Source: Planctomycetota bacterium (lineage in GTDB: Bacteria; Planctomycetota; Planctomycetia; Pirellulales; PNKZ01). Taken from it: a stretch of DNA of 64,000 nucleotides. Below are positions 36,206 through 47,248 of this stretch, one piece after another. A program made the position numbers and the translations under genes. A model generated the notes under the pieces. It saw only the letters and a list, made by a program, of their open reading frames with translations, was not told the origin of the DNA and made no database searches. Position 1 is the stretch's first letter. Each line of letters begins with the position of its first letter. The stretch spans positions 1 to 64,000 of the forward strand of contig JAFEBQ010000037.1 in the NCBI GenBank assembly GCA_018242585.1, read 5' to 3'.

Positions 36206-38344
36206 GTGTCCCGATTGACTGATCTGGTTGCCGAGACCAAGGCCAAAGACCCCCGACTTGGCGCTGACCTCGAGCGCGAGCTTCGGGCGCTGTCGTCGCG
36301 GCTGCCGTTTGGCCTGAACTTCGAGCGCCATCGACCCGAAGCAGTCGAGTTGCCCCAACGACCGTTACGCCGAGGGGACAAGGTGCGCGTGCTGCCGCCG
36401 CGCGGTTCGACGGCCAAGGGGGACCAGCGGCTATGGCTGGTCAAGGCCATTCATAGGGCCAAGCAAAAGATGGCCGATCTGGAATTGCTGGACGCTGATC
36501 AAGTCGAAGCCTGTACGGTAGCGGCGGACGATCTGATTGTTGTCGCGGAATTCGGGGACACGATCTACCCAGGCCTGGCGTCCACGGGAAAAGTTGCGCG
36601 CGGTGGCGACAAGCCCTGGCACACGGTCATCAACGGCGAGAACTACCATGCCTTGAAAGCGCTGACTTGGACACACCGGGGGAAGGTCGACGCTATTTAC
36701 ATTGACCCGCCCTACAACACGGGGGCCAAGGATTGGAAATACAACAATGACTACGTCGAAGGGGACGACCTGTATCGGCACAGCAAGTGGCTGGCGTTCA
36801 TGGAGCGGCGTTTGCTGTTAGCCAAGGAGTTGTTGAATCCGGCGGATTCGGTGCTGATCGTCACAATCGACGAGAAGGAATACCTGCGGCTGGGGTTGTT
36901 GCTGGAGCAAGTGTTTCCAGAAGCGGAAATAGAAATGGTCACATCCGTGATCAGCGCCAAAGGCGTGGCACGGTTTGGCGAGTTTTCGCGAGTAGAGGAG
37001 TTTATCTACTTCGCGCGCATCGGCGTGTCATCTGTTCAACTTGGTGAGCAGAACATGCTGGACGATTCTCGTTCAGCGACCGCGCAAATCGGCCGGGATA
37101 TTGAATGGCTTGGACTTCGGCGGCGTGAGCCAACAGCAAAACGCGGAGCGCGTCCGAACCAGTTCTACCCTATCTTCGTGAATGCGGACTCAGGATATAT
37201 TCACTCCATTGGAGACCCAATAGCTGATGAAATTGATCGTCACGGGGTAATAGCTCCGAAAGGGGCATATGGAGTGTGGCCTTTAAGGCCGAATGGGGGT
37301 GAGGGTCTCTGGGGGATAACTCCCGAAACTGCAAAACGGTATTTCAAAGATGGGTTCATTCGCTCACGCAACCACAAACCAGAAAGAAAACAGGCGGCCA
37401 TTCACTATTTGCCAAGCGGAACGGTTGACGCGATTAAAGATGGGCGCATCGACATTGTCGGTCGTGACCCTGATGGGGCAGTGCAGGCAGTATATCGGGA
37501 ACGAAAAGGGGTTATTCCAAAACGGGTTTGGAATATGACGTCCCACAACGCCGAAAACGGTGGTTCGTTAGTTCTTTCCAAGCTCATCCCCAATCGCCGA
37601 TTTCCATTTCCTAAGTCGCTTTACGCGGTTGAAGATGCCCTGCGATTCTTCGTTAAGGATAAACCGGAAGCGGTGATCCTAGATTTCTTTGCTGGCTCCG
37701 GCACGACGGCGCATGCGGTGATGCGACTCAACAAGCAAGATGGCGGCAATCGCCAGTGCATCAGCGTCACCAACAACGAAGTCGGCGCCGAGGAGCAAAA
37801 GGCGCTGCGAGAAAAGGAACTGCGCCCCGGCGACGCCGATTGGGAGCAATGGGGCATCTGCGACTACATCACCAAGCCGCGCGTGCAAGCCGCCATTACC
37901 GGCAAGACGCCAGACGGGCAGCCCATCAGGGGGGACTACAAGTTCACCGACGAGTTCCCGATGGCCGATGGCTTTGCGGAGAACGCGGAATTCTTCACCC
38001 TGACCTATGAAACACCGGTCGCGGTGAACTACCAGACCGCCTTCGCGCGGATCGCCCCGCTGTTGTGGCTGCGCGCGGGGAGTGTGGGCCGACAAATCGA
38101 AAAACAGCCCGCCGCCGGCTGGGAGGTGGTGGATAGCTACGGCCTGCTGGTCGAACTGGACAAAGCCACCGATTTTCTCAAAGCAGCGCGCAAGGCCAAG
38201 GCGCTGCGGGTCGCTTATCTCGTCACCGACGACGAGCGGCGTTTTCAGGCGCTGGCGCGCCGGCTGCCCGCAGGCGTCGAAGCGATCCGGCTGTATGAAT
38301 CGTACCTGACCAATTTCGCCTTCGCCAACGGTGACGATCCATGA
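36206..38344 (+). CDS. Type III-like DNA methyltransferase (Mod)
   Basis: 712 residues, GTG start with AAGGA eight bases upstream. An adenine/N4-cytosine methyltransferase of the beta arrangement: catalytic IYIDPPYNTGAKDWKYNND (DPPY at 167-170) precedes the SAM motif DFFAGSGTTAHAVM (about 492-505). The region between them (about 250-480) is the target-recognition domain and is visibly more A+T-rich than the flanks, a sign of TRD exchange. An N-terminal domain of about 120 residues (KGDQRLWLVKAIHRAKQKMA) precedes. Its TGA overlaps the next ATG by four bases. It methylates the recognition site and probably forms a complex with Res. Confidence 0.93.
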   Translation: MSRLTDLVAETKAKDPRLGADLERELRALSSRLPFGLNFERHRPEAVELPQRPLRRGDKVRVLPPRGSTAKGDQRLWLVKAIHRAKQKMADLELLDADQVEACTVAADDLIVVAEFGDTIYPGLASTGKVARGGDKPWHTVINGENYHALKALTWTHRGKVDAIYIDPPYNTGAKDWKYNNDYVEGDDLYRHSKWLAFMERRLLLAKELLNPADSVLIVTIDEKEYLRLGLLLEQVFPEAEIEMVTSVISAKGVARFGEFSRVEEFIYFARIGVSSVQLGEQNMLDDSRSATAQIGRDIEWLGLRRREPTAKRGARPNQFYPIFVNADSGYIHSIGDPIADEIDRHGVIAPKGAYGVWPLRPNGGEGLWGITPETAKRYFKDGFIRSRNHKPERKQAAIHYLPSGTVDAIKDGRIDIVGRDPDGAVQAVYRERKGVIPKRVWNMTSHNAENGGSLVLSKLIPNRRFPFPKSLYAVEDALRFFVKDKPEAVILDFFAGSGTTAHAVMRLNKQDGGNRQCISVTNNEVGAEEQKALREKELRPGDADWEQWGICDYITKPRVQAAITGKTPDGQPIRGDYKFTDEFPMADGFAENAEFFTLTYETPVAVNYQTAFARIAPLLWLRAGSVGRQIEKQPAAGWEVVDSYGLLVELDKATDFLKAARKAKALRVAYLVTDDERRFQALARRLPAGVEAIRLYESYLTNFAFANGDDP

Positions 38345-40911
38345 AGTTCACGCTGAAAGACTATCAGGACGAAGCGGTTCGCGACGTGCTGGGTCACTTG
38401 AAGAAAGCCCGCAAACGCTGGCGCGAGGAGGGGGACCGCCACGCCTTTTCGCTGACGGCGGCCACGGGCGCGGGCAAGACGGTGATGGCGGCCGCCGTGT
38501 TTGAGGCGTTGTTCCACGGCGACGACGGCTACGACTTCGACCGCGATCGCGGGGCGGTGGTCCTCTGGTTCAGCGACGATCCGTCGTTGAACGAGCAGAC
38601 GCGCTTTCGGCTGCTGGAATCGTCAGACCGGCTACGGCATACGGACCTGAAGGTGGTGGAAAACACCTTCAATCTGGCCCAGTTCGAGGCGGGCAGGATT
38701 TATTTTCTCAACACGCAGAAGCTGGGGAAGAACAGTCTGCTGGTGCGCGGCTTTGAGAGCGACGAGGAAGGCAGCCTGTTTCCCGGAGCGCGGCCTGATC
38801 TTCGAGCCCACACGATTTGGGATACGATCCGCAACACCATTGAAGAGCCGGCGCTGACGCTGTACCTGGTGCTGGACGAAGCGCATCGCGGCATGGGCAA
38901 AGAAAACCGCGAGAAGTCCACCATCGTCAAGCGACTGATCAACGGCGAAAAGGGAGTGCCGGGCATCCCCGTGGTGTGGGGTATTTCGGCCACGGTCGAG
39001 CGATTCAACAAGGCCATGGAAGGGGCTCAGGGGCGCAGCACTCTGTCGTCGGTGACCGTGGACCCCAGCCGTGTGCAGGAGTCCGGCTTGTTAAAAGACA
39101 CGATTGTGCTGGACATTCCCGACGAAGCGGCGGGAGACTTCGACACCGTGCTGGTGCGGCGCGCCGCCGACAAGCTGCGCGAGTGTACCGAGGAATGGGC
39201 GGCCTATGCCGCGCAACAGGAAAACAGTGAACGGGTGTTGCCGTTGATGGTGTTGCAGGCGCCGAACACGCCCAACCCCAACGATATCGGTCGCGCGCTG
39301 GACACAATTTTCCAGCAATGGCCGGACTTGCCGGAAACGTCAGTGGCGCATGTGTTCGGCGAACACAAGACACAGAAGTTCGGCAAGTATTCCGTGCCCT
39401 ACATCGAACCACAGCGTGTGCAGGACGACACCTGGGTGCGTGTCCTGATTGCCAAGGACGCCATCAGCACCGGCTGGGACTGTCCTCGCGCCGAGGTGAT
39501 GGTGTCGTTCCGCCCGGCAAGCGATCAAACCTACATCGCGCAGCTGCTAGGCCGCATGGTGCGCACACCGCTGGCGCGGCGCATCCCCGGTAACGACAAG
39601 CTCAACGCGGTGGATTGTCTGCTGCCAAAGTTCGACAAGGAGACGGTCGAAAGTGTCGTCAAGGCATTGCGCGAAGGGGGCGGCGACGCACCGCCGACGG
39701 GGCGCGTGCTGATCAACCCGCAGGAGATGAAGCCCAACCCCGCGGTGCCGCAAACGGTGTGGGATAAGTTCGTCTCGCTACCTTCGCAGACCCGGCCGCA
39801 GCGTGGCGCGAAGCCGGCTATCCGACTTACGGCTCTGGCGCATGAGTTGGCGTCAGATGGGTTGCTGCCAGGCGCGGGCGGCAAGGCGCACGCGGCGATG
39901 CACAAGATGCTGGATGATTTCATTGCAACGCGGAAGCAGGCGTTCGCCGAAAAGCGCGCAGCGGTGATGACCGTCGAGGGGCGTACGATCATTGCCGTTT
40001 TGCAAACAGGCGAGACGCGCGACGACCGGTTCCAGATTGACGCGGATGACGCCGTGGTCGGCGACGCCTACCGTCGTACGGCGCGAATCGTCAGCCCGGA
40101 CATTGCCCGCACGTACACGATGATGGTGGCGAAACGCAAGCCGGAAGCGGAGGACGATCTCGACGACGCGTTGATTGAAGCGCGCGAGGATGTGGCTGCG
40201 CTGCACCTGTTGGAAAACTTGCAAATCCTATTCGATGCCGAAGCCAAGAAGTTGTCTGATGCCTGGCTTGCGGAATACCGTGACCGCGTTAAGGAACTGC
40301 CCCATGACCGACAAGAGGCTTATCGGCAAATCGTCGCGCTCAGCACCGAGCCGCAGGATGTGGATTTGGCGCGGCCCGTGTCACGTTTTGAGCCGACGAA
40401 GGCGCGCGAAAAAGATGGGGTGGAAACAGATGTTCCGGCTTACAAGCAGCATCTGCTGTGCGACGAGAAGGGGTTGTATCCCGCCGAACTGAAGGCAGGA
40501 GAGAAAGCGATTCTGACGGCTGAAATGAAGCGGAGCGGCTTCATTTTTTGGTATCGCAATCCTGACCGTCCCAGCCAGGATTCCCTCGGCATTTCATACA
40601 CCGATGGTAACGACACCAGAATCGTCAGGCCGGACTTCATTTTCTTTGCGGAGCAGGACGGCAAGGTGGTGGTGGACATTGTCGACCCACATAGCTTTCA
40701 CTTGGCCGATGCGTTGCCCAAATTGCAAGGCTTGGCTAAGTACGCGGAAACTCATTCGCAGCTTTACCGCCGCATTGAAGCTGTCGCAGAAATGGGCAGC
40801 AAGCTGCGCGTGCTGGATTTGACCCGCGCCGACGTCCGCCAAGCGATTTCCGAGGCGACGAGCGCAGAAGCTCTTTACAAGGGCGCAGTCGCGGGTGACT
40901 ACGACTCGTGA
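38341..40911 (+). CDS. Type III-like restriction helicase (Res)
   Basis: 856 residues. SF2 helicase: Walker A TAATGAGKTVMAA (Lys46), Walker B LVLDEAHRGMG near 179, VVWGISATVERF, and motif VI QLLGRMVRTPLARR near 400. The C-terminal region, where type III Res proteins carry a PD-(D/E)xK nuclease, reads RPDFIFFAEQDGKVVVDIVD then PHSFHLADALPKLQ; the first acidic residue is kept but the expected E/D-x-K is DIV, without lysine. Overlaps mod by four bases (ATGA). It translocates on DNA and would cut unmodified DNA with Mod if the nuclease is active. Confidence 0.92.
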   Translation: MKFTLKDYQDEAVRDVLGHLKKARKRWREEGDRHAFSLTAATGAGKTVMAAAVFEALFHGDDGYDFDRDRGAVVLWFSDDPSLNEQTRFRLLESSDRLRHTDLKVVENTFNLAQFEAGRIYFLNTQKLGKNSLLVRGFESDEEGSLFPGARPDLRAHTIWDTIRNTIEEPALTLYLVLDEAHRGMGKENREKSTIVKRLINGEKGVPGIPVVWGISATVERFNKAMEGAQGRSTLSSVTVDPSRVQESGLLKDTIVLDIPDEAAGDFDTVLVRRAADKLRECTEEWAAYAAQQENSERVLPLMVLQAPNTPNPNDIGRALDTIFQQWPDLPETSVAHVFGEHKTQKFGKYSVPYIEPQRVQDDTWVRVLIAKDAISTGWDCPRAEVMVSFRPASDQTYIAQLLGRMVRTPLARRIPGNDKLNAVDCLLPKFDKETVESVVKALREGGGDAPPTGRVLINPQEMKPNPAVPQTVWDKFVSLPSQTRPQRGAKPAIRLTALAHELASDGLLPGAGGKAHAAMHKMLDDFIATRKQAFAEKRAAVMTVEGRTIIAVLQTGETRDDRFQIDADDAVVGDAYRRTARIVSPDIARTYTMMVAKRKPEAEDDLDDALIEAREDVAALHLLENLQILFDAEAKKLSDAWLAEYRDRVKELPHDRQEAYRQIVALSTEPQDVDLARPVSRFEPTKAREKDGVETDVPAYKQHLLCDEKGLYPAELKAGEKAILTAEMKRSGFIFWYRNPDRPSQDSLGISYTDGNDTRIVRPDFIFFAEQDGKVVVDIVDPHSFHLADALPKLQGLAKYAETHSQLYRRIEAVAEMGSKLRVLDLTRADVRQAISEATSAEALYKGAVAGDYDS

Positions 40912-41107
40912 ACCATCGCTCCCCTTTTGGCCCTTGGCTGCGCTCAACGGTGCAACCTGGCGCGTCGAAACCTACAGTCGCAGACGCTTGAAAAGGCTCT
41001 CGGGGAGCGGAAACTCGCGACAAATCGTCGCACCCACGGCTCCAAAAGATTTTAATTCGCGCGCCAAGCAGCTATTATCAGTGCCCTATTAGCAGGGGGC
41101 AGACTTC

Positions 41108-44100
41108 ATGGCGCAAACGGCGGAACAACTGGGCAAATCCATCGTCGACGCCGGCATCATGCCGGCCGACGAGTTGAAGGCGTTTTGGGATGCGCTCCCC
41201 GTCGGGCAGCGCCCCAAAGACGGCGACGCGCTGGCCAAAGTGCTCGTCGAGCGCGGCCTCTTCACCGAGTTTCAAGTCAAGCAGATTCTCGCCGGTCGCG
41301 CCTCGGCGCTGGTGCTCAATCAGTACCTGCTGATCGACAAGATCGGCGCGGGCGGCATGGGGCAAGTGTTCAAGGCCCGGCATCGCAAGATGAAGCGGCT
41401 GGTGGCGATCAAGCTGCTGCCGGCGGCGCTGGTCAAGGACAAAGACGCCATTCGCCGCTTTCAGCGCGAAGTCGAGGCGGCCGCGCGATTGTCACATCCG
41501 AACATCGTCGCCGCGCATGACGCCGACGAATGCCGCGGGCAACACTACCTGGCGATGGAATACGTCGAAGGTCGCGATCTGTCAGCGCTGGTCAAAGAGC
41601 GCGGGCCATTGCCCGTTGACGAGGCGCTGAACTACATCGCGCAATCCGCCCGTGGGCTGGCGTTCGCCCACGCCGAAGGGGTGGTGCATCGCGACATCAA
41701 GCCGGCCAACTTACTTGTCGATCACAAGGGGGTGGTCAAGATTCTGGACATGGGCCTGGCCCGGTTCGAGGACGCCAACGCTCAGGATCAGCAGTTGACC
41801 AACACCGGCGCGGTGATGGGAACCGTCGACTACATGGCCCCGGAACAGGCCACCGACACCCGTCACGCCGACGCCCGCAGCGATATATACAGCCTAGGCT
41901 GTTCGCTGTATCGCATCTTGACGGCTGAAAGCGTGTTTGACGGTGATACGGTCGTCAAGAAGATTCTGGCGCACATGAACGCGCCGATCCCGTCACTCGT
42001 GGCCAAGCGCCCCGACGTGTCGCCCGAGGTGGACCGCATCTTCCAGAAGATGATGGCCAAGCGTCCCGAAGACCGCTACCAGCAGGCCGATCAACTGGTT
42101 GCGGAACTCGACGCCGCCCGCGGAGTGAGCTCGTCGGTTACGATGAGCACCTCGGCCAGCGCCACCAGCGATCCGCAGTTGCGGCAGTTCCTCAATGCGT
42201 TCAACCCCGAGGGGGGCAACTCGCCGAGCCTCGGTGGCGCGGGCAAGGTCGTCGACTTCGCGGACAGCGCGACGGCGGCGTTCGGCAATCAGCAACTGAA
42301 GAGCTTGATGGGGAATACTCTTTCCACGTCGCGAGCCGAGCTGGAAACCGACCCCAAAAGCCAGATCAATATCCCTCTGCACCGGGCGGCCCTCGCGGCC
42401 GCCGGTGGCAAACGCCCCCCCTGGAAAAACCCGCTGGTGCTGGCCGGCGCGGGCGGAGCATTCCTGCTGATCGCCTTGGGAGTCTGGCTGGTCATCAAGG
42501 ACGACAAGGGAAAGGAAGTGGCCCGCGTCGAAGCCGTGCCGGGCGTCACAGTACCGGTTCCCAAAGGCGGCACGGTCGAAGTGAAGGCTGAACCAACCAA
42601 GGAAGAGTCCCCGACATTTCAGATTGGCGGCGGCAACACATCCACCCCGGCGAAGCCCGGCTCGGCGAAGCCGGCCGCGACCTCCAGCGCGTCGGCGCCT
42701 GCGGCCGCCAGTACGACGGCTCCGACCACGGGACCGTCGATCGTCGAGGCGCTCACCTCGCCCGATTACGTCTGGACCGCGCCACAGAACCTGGGGCCGA
42801 ACGTCAATGGCGACAAGGAGGAAAAAGGCCCGGCCGTCTCGGCCGACGGGCGGTGCCTGATCTTCAGCTCGTACCGCAGTGGCGGCGGCGATCTGTTTGA
42901 ATGTCGGCGTAACAGCGTGAACGATCCCTGGGGACCAGCGAAAGCGCTCGATACCGTCAACGCTCCGGTGAACTTCGATTACACTCCCTGGCTCAGCGCC
43001 GACGGGTTGACTCTGCTCTACTCGACTTCCGGCTCCCACGGGAAATTCAAGGCATTCGGTAGCGGCGACATTTGGCAAACGCGCCGGGCATCTCGCGAGG
43101 CGCCGTGGGAAACGCCGGTCAATCTCGGCGAGGTGATTAACACGGCGGCGAACGAATTGTTTCCTCGGCTCTCGCCCGACGGCCTGACGTTGTTCTACTG
43201 TTCCCAGCAACAGGATCTTTGGCAGTCGCGCCGCAAGTCGATCGACGCCCCCTGGGAGAAGCCCACCGCTCTGGGACCGGCCGTAAACACCAAGCCCGGT
43301 GAACAGTGCTCCCAGCCGCTGGCCGACGGTAAGTCATTGCTCTTCCTGCGCGGATACACGAATGAGGCGGGACTTTGGCTGGCCCAAGCCGAGACCAATG
43401 GCGGCTACACCGTTCGCCAAATCGAATTTCCGTACCCCGATTGCGAGTCGTTCTGGTTGCTGGCCGACGGACAAACGATGCTGTTCAACAGCAAGCTCCC
43501 CGGCGGTCTAGGAGACAGCGATCTATGGATGATTCGCCGCGTGCCAAAGAGTCAAGCTGCGGTAGCGGCGGCTCCAGCCATCCCCGCCGATGCGCTGGCG
43601 TTCAACGGTCATCGTTATCGCTATGTTCCGAGTGGCCCCATCAGGCATCGGGAGGCCAGCAACGCGGCCGAGGCGCTCGGCGGGCATCTGGCCACAATCA
43701 CCAGCCAGGCCGAGAACGACGCGGTCAAATCGTTGTTCGCCGTGCAACTCAGCAACGAACCGCAACTTGCCTGGCTGGGTGGTTACCGCAGTCTTGGCGA
43801 AACCGACTGGCAGTGGCAGAACGGCGAGCCGTGGGGATTTACCGCCTGGGCCCCAGGCAAGCCGTCCAAGGGTAACAATGTTAAACACAACTTTCGGCTG
43901 GTATTTCGTTTCAGTAAGTCCGAGTCGGGCTGGGATTACCGCATCTATGACGAAAATGACGTGGCAGGTTACGTCGTCGAATGGGACACGCTGGGCGCGT
44001 CGGCCGACAGCGCCGGCACGGTTGATCTGCTGGCCGCCATCGACTTGGCCAAGCACGCCACCAAGGGTGGCTGGAAGAAGAACGGCAACGTCCTGCTTAG

Positions 44101-45724
44101 TCCGAAGTGGAACGCCGCCATCGAATTGCCCGTGGAGCTAGCCGCTTCCTATCGAATGGAGTTAGTCGCTCAGCCAACCGGCACCGGCAAGCACGAACTG
44201 AACCTCGGTCTGCCGGTCGGCGCCTCCTCGGTGCGACTGGCGATGGACGCTTGGGGAAAAGATATTTCGGGTCTCGATCGCATCAATGGCAAAGTCGGGA
44301 ACGCCGCGGACAATCCCTATCGCTATGACGGGCGGACGTTTCCGGTCGGGCAGCCCACGCGCGTGGAAGTGGAAGTCACGCCGACCAGCGTGAGGGTCAA
44401 GCGCGAGGGGACAGAAATCATTCGCTGGTCAGGCGATCCAGCCTCGCTCAACACCAATGAAAATGAATTGAGCTCTTATGGCACCCATGCCGACAAGCTT
44501 TGGTTGGGTACGTTCGCCAGCGAGTTCCAGATCAGCAAGCTAACGTACACGCCGCTGGCGGCCGCGAATGTGTTCGTGGGGGCAAAGCCGCCGGTCGTGG
44601 CGCCAGAACCGAAAACGATCGACCTGCTCCCCCTGGTCGATGTGAAGCGCGACACCGTGGCCGGCGATTGGACCAAAACCCCGACCGGGCTCTCAATTCC
44701 CAGTCAAATCAATCAGGATACCGGCGGCAAGGGATATCCTCGCTTGCAATTGCCGTATTCGCCGGCCGAAGAATACGACCTGTGGCTCGAGTTCACGCCG
44801 ACCAAGGGACAAAACGGAGTGGGCTGCCTGTTGGCCGCGCAGGGGCGCGAGTTTTGGCTGCGCATCGATCGCAAGGCGGCCGGTACGAATGAATGGCACG
44901 CTGGCTTCGGTGCGATTGATAAGAAAAGACTCGAAGAGTCGCCCGAAAGCGTCAAGCAAGACAAGCAACCATTGCTGAAAAACGACCAGCGCTATCAGCT
45001 TACAGTCGAAGTGCGCCGCACCGGTTTGCGCGCCGTGCTCGACGGCCGGCCCTTGGTTTCGTGGACCGGCGACTGGCGGCGGTTATCGATCAATGACAGC
45101 GCAGAGAGAGTTCCCGAACGGCAGCGGCTGGGATTGATCGCCTACGCACGGGCAGCAACCTTCCACAAGATTGCCGTCCGCGAAGTGACCGGCGCGGGCA
45201 CCCTGACCGCCGCCGCCAACGCCCCCGCCGCGCCGGCCAAAGCTGTTGTTGCCTGGAACACCCCCGAGTTTCAGAAGTGGATCGCCGACACGCAAAAGCT
45301 TACGGCCGAGCAGCAGGTGGAGGCCGTCAAGGCGAAGTTGCTGGAGCTGAATCCTTCGTATCGGGGCAACGGCGCGCCAAAGATCGACAAGGGCGTCGTC
45401 ACAGAGTTTGACCTGCCGAACGCCGGCGTCGCCGACATTTTTCCATTGCGGGCGTTTAGCAAGTTGAAGTCATTGCGAACGGACGGGGCTAATGCCATCA
45501 GTGACTTGTCGCCACTTCAGGGCTTGCCGCTCGCAACTCTACGCTGCATGCAGAATCCGATAGCCGACTTGTCGCCGCTGGAAGATTGCGAGACTCTGAA
45601 AAACCTGAACGTCACCAGGACCAAAGTTACCCCTGCCTCTGTCGCCGACCTGCAAAAGGCCTTGCCCAATTGCAAAATCGAATGGGACGATCCGACCAAG
45701 GCGGCGCCTGCGCAGACGAAATAA
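41108..45724 (+). CDS. Transmembrane Ser/Thr kinase with multi-domain sensor
   Basis: 1538 residues. Residues 1-72 are an N-terminal module I associate with planctomycete kinases ([19 protein letters not shown]). Kinase 73-335: GAGGMGQV, catalytic Lys102 in [16 protein letters not shown] with Asp196, DMG for DFG at 214-216, DYMAPEQ. One membrane helix at 443-463 ([20 protein letters not shown]). Outside: PD40-like beta-propeller about 551-815 ([20 protein letters not shown]), C-type lectin-like domain about 831-960 ([28 protein letters not shown]), two LamG/DUF1080-like jelly rolls about 988-1151 and 1178-1361, and LRR about 1428-1528 ([20 protein letters not shown]). It probably binds extracellular glycans or proteins and signals by phosphorylation inside. 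A TATTAT at 41073 may be a weak -10. Confidence 0.93.
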   Translation: MAQTAEQLGKSIVDAGIMPADELKAFWDALPVGQRPKDGDALAKVLVERGLFTEFQVKQILAGRASALVLNQYLLIDKIGAGGMGQVFKARHRKMKRLVAIKLLPAALVKDKDAIRRFQREVEAAARLSHPNIVAAHDADECRGQHYLAMEYVEGRDLSALVKERGPLPVDEALNYIAQSARGLAFAHAEGVVHRDIKPANLLVDHKGVVKILDMGLARFEDANAQDQQLTNTGAVMGTVDYMAPEQATDTRHADARSDIYSLGCSLYRILTAESVFDGDTVVKKILAHMNAPIPSLVAKRPDVSPEVDRIFQKMMAKRPEDRYQQADQLVAELDAARGVSSSVTMSTSASATSDPQLRQFLNAFNPEGGNSPSLGGAGKVVDFADSATAAFGNQQLKSLMGNTLSTSRAELETDPKSQINIPLHRAALAAAGGKRPPWKNPLVLAGAGGAFLLIALGVWLVIKDDKGKEVARVEAVPGVTVPVPKGGTVEVKAEPTKEESPTFQIGGGNTSTPAKPGSAKPAATSSASAPAAASTTAPTTGPSIVEALTSPDYVWTAPQNLGPNVNGDKEEKGPAVSADGRCLIFSSYRSGGGDLFECRRNSVNDPWGPAKALDTVNAPVNFDYTPWLSADGLTLLYSTSGSHGKFKAFGSGDIWQTRRASREAPWETPVNLGEVINTAANELFPRLSPDGLTLFYCSQQQDLWQSRRKSIDAPWEKPTALGPAVNTKPGEQCSQPLADGKSLLFLRGYTNEAGLWLAQAETNGGYTVRQIEFPYPDCESFWLLADGQTMLFNSKLPGGLGDSDLWMIRRVPKSQAAVAAAPAIPADALAFNGHRYRYVPSGPIRHREASNAAEALGGHLATITSQAENDAVKSLFAVQLSNEPQLAWLGGYRSLGETDWQWQNGEPWGFTAWAPGKPSKGNNVKHNFRLVFRFSKSESGWDYRIYDENDVAGYVVEWDTLGASADSAGTVDLLAAIDLAKHATKGGWKKNGNVLLSPKWNAAIELPVELAASYRMELVAQPTGTGKHELNLGLPVGASSVRLAMDAWGKDISGLDRINGKVGNAADNPYRYDGRTFPVGQPTRVEVEVTPTSVRVKREGTEIIRWSGDPASLNTNENELSSYGTHADKLWLGTFASEFQISKLTYTPLAAANVFVGAKPPVVAPEPKTIDLLPLVDVKRDTVAGDWTKTPTGLSIPSQINQDTGGKGYPRLQLPYSPAEEYDLWLEFTPTKGQNGVGCLLAAQGREFWLRIDRKAAGTNEWHAGFGAIDKKRLEESPESVKQDKQPLLKNDQRYQLTVEVRRTGLRAVLDGRPLVSWTGDWRRLSINDSAERVPERQRLGLIAYARAATFHKIAVREVTGAGTLTAAANAPAAPAKAVVAWNTPEFQKWIADTQKLTAEQQVEAVKAKLLELNPSYRGNGAPKIDKGVVTEFDLPNAGVADIFPLRAFSKLKSLRTDGANAISDLSPLQGLPLATLRCMQNPIADLSPLEDCETLKNLNVTRTKVTPASVADLQKALPNCKIEWDDPTKAAPAQTK

Positions 45725-45790
45725 GCGGATCACCTCTGGCTTTGCCTAGGGCATTGGCGCGGTCGCGGGGATCGAACGAAGGGCACGACC

Positions 45791-46183
45791 TTGGATCAGC
45801 CAGCGTCGGTTGAGATCGTCGGCAAGCGCGGGTTCTATCGGCCGGCCGGCGCGATGACGCTCGAACAGGCCGTGCAGGACTGCGGCGAGGCCATTTCAAT
45901 CGCCTGCCAGCGGCGACTCACCGAGTTGGTGCTCGACACGCGGCAACTGGTCGGCTTCGAGACGCCCGACGTCTTCGACCGCTTCTTCATGGTCACCGAT
46001 TGGACCCAAATCGCCGGCGGCGTTCCAATCAGAATCGCCTTCGTCGCGCGATCGCAACACATCGACCGGCGTAAGTTCGGCGTGACCGTGGCGACGAATC
46101 GAGGCCTGCTGGTCGACGTCTTTGCCGACGAGGAAGCCGCTATCGCGTGGCTCGACGGCGCGTCGCGCTCGTCGAGCGCATAA
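45791..46183 (+). CDS. STAS/SpoIIAA-like protein
   Basis: 130 residues with a TTG start at 45791, preceded by GAAGGG. Mixed alpha/beta sequence (ISIACQRRLTELVLDTRQLV, PIRIAFVARSQHIDRRKFGV, ATNRGLLVDVFADEEAAIAW) matching the small STAS or SpoIIAA-like regulators common in planctomycetes and proteobacteria. No conserved phosphorylatable Ser is assigned with confidence. It lies 66 bases after the kinase gene on the same strand and could be a target or a free-standing gene. Confidence 0.7.
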   Translation: MDQPASVEIVGKRGFYRPAGAMTLEQAVQDCGEAISIACQRRLTELVLDTRQLVGFETPDVFDRFFMVTDWTQIAGGVPIRIAFVARSQHIDRRKFGVTVATNRGLLVDVFADEEAAIAWLDGASRSSSA

Positions 46184-46190
46184 GCGGCGC

Positions 46191-47171
46191 TCACGCCCTG
46201 GGCACGATCATCTCGGCGCGGATTTGTTGCGAGAAGTCCAGCGCATCTCCCGCCGCCAACGCGCGTTCGCGAATCTCGCTGCGAGCCTGCAACTCCTTGA
46301 ACGGCAACCGGTCATCGAGGAAGCCCAGCCGATACATCGTCCGCGCGGACAAGCCATTCAAGAAAATCCCGGCCTTCAGCCACCACGGCACGCTGGCGTG
46401 CCCGTGATAGAACAAGTTGGTGGTGCAGTTGCTGGTGATCGAGTTGTACCACCGGGGATGATCGGCCAGCGCGTCGGCCCGGTGGACATAGTCGAGCAAC
46501 AGGCGTTGCAAATGTTCGGGCGTCATGCGCAAGCGGTACATATAGACCCGCTCGCGACGGATGTTCGTCCGCAAGCGCAGGATGTCCCGCTCGTCCCCGA
46601 GCACGAACATCAATTCGTACGAGCGGAACAGGCCCCACAACGGCGAGTACGACTGCCAGCGCTGCCGGCGCGCCTCGACCGAGACGCACAAGAATTGTCC
46701 ATCGTCGAAACCGAAGCTGACCAGCGTGTGGGCCATAACCGGGCCCGACCAGTGCGACAAGAAATAGTCGAGCGATGTCAGTCGCGACAGGTCAAACGTG
46801 CGTTCCTCGTAGCGCTCCGTCGGCGCGCCCGAGGCCGAGTAAGCGAAATCGCGGAAGTTCCGCACTCGCAGCGTATTGCCGCTCAGTTCGACGAGCGGAA
46901 TCGCCACCATGCCCGTGGCCCAGTCGCGCTCGTTGCGCGGGCGCAGCGCAAACCACCACGCCAGCGCCACCGCCAGCAGCACACCCCAGACAGCCACCCC
47001 CCAAGGCATGAACGGCAACGTCGCCAGGCTGACCGCCACCGCCACGACGGGGACTGCCGACACACACCACCGCAACCAAGGGCGACGCACGTGATAATGA
47101 ACGGCCAGCGCCATCCAGATCGTCGAGGGGACGATCACCAGCCCGATCAACAACGCCGCCAGAAGATTCAT
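46191..47171 (-). CDS. DUF4105-family membrane protein
   Basis: 326 residues. Three N-terminal membrane segments (LLAALLIGLVIVPSTIWMAL, WCVSAVPVVAVAVSLATLPF, VAVWGVLLAVALAWWFAL) precede a periplasmic domain with RNERDWATGMVAIPL and the conserved WYNSITSNCTTNLFYH, in which the Cys and nearby residues form the proposed active site of the Lnb-like/DUF4105 fold. Homologues are often linked to lipoprotein N-acylation or peptidoglycan and lipid handling; the function here is unproven. Last gene of the minus-strand group 46191-51376. Confidence 0.88.
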   Translation of the reverse strand: MNLLAALLIGLVIVPSTIWMALAVHYHVRRPWLRWCVSAVPVVAVAVSLATLPFMPWGVAVWGVLLAVALAWWFALRPRNERDWATGMVAIPLVELSGNTLRVRNFRDFAYSASGAPTERYEERTFDLSRLTSLDYFLSHWSGPVMAHTLVSFGFDDGQFLCVSVEARRQRWQSYSPLWGLFRSYELMFVLGDERDILRLRTNIRRERVYMYRLRMTPEHLQRLLLDYVHRADALADHPRWYNSITSNCTTNLFYHGHASVPWWLKAGIFLNGLSARTMYRLGFLDDRLPFKELQARSEIRERALAAGDALDFSQQIRAEMIVPRA

Positions 47172-47248
47172 CGCTTGCTAAGTCCGTCGAAGTTGCCGGG
47201 CCGCCGGCTGGGGTGTATCAGTCATCAAACGCCGCCCCATTTTCCGTT

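Noticed and set aside
40912-41107. Attachment-site repeat of the tRNA 3' end behind the restriction genes
   Set aside because: No copy of the tRNA end is present in this gap, so an integrated island cannot be claimed.
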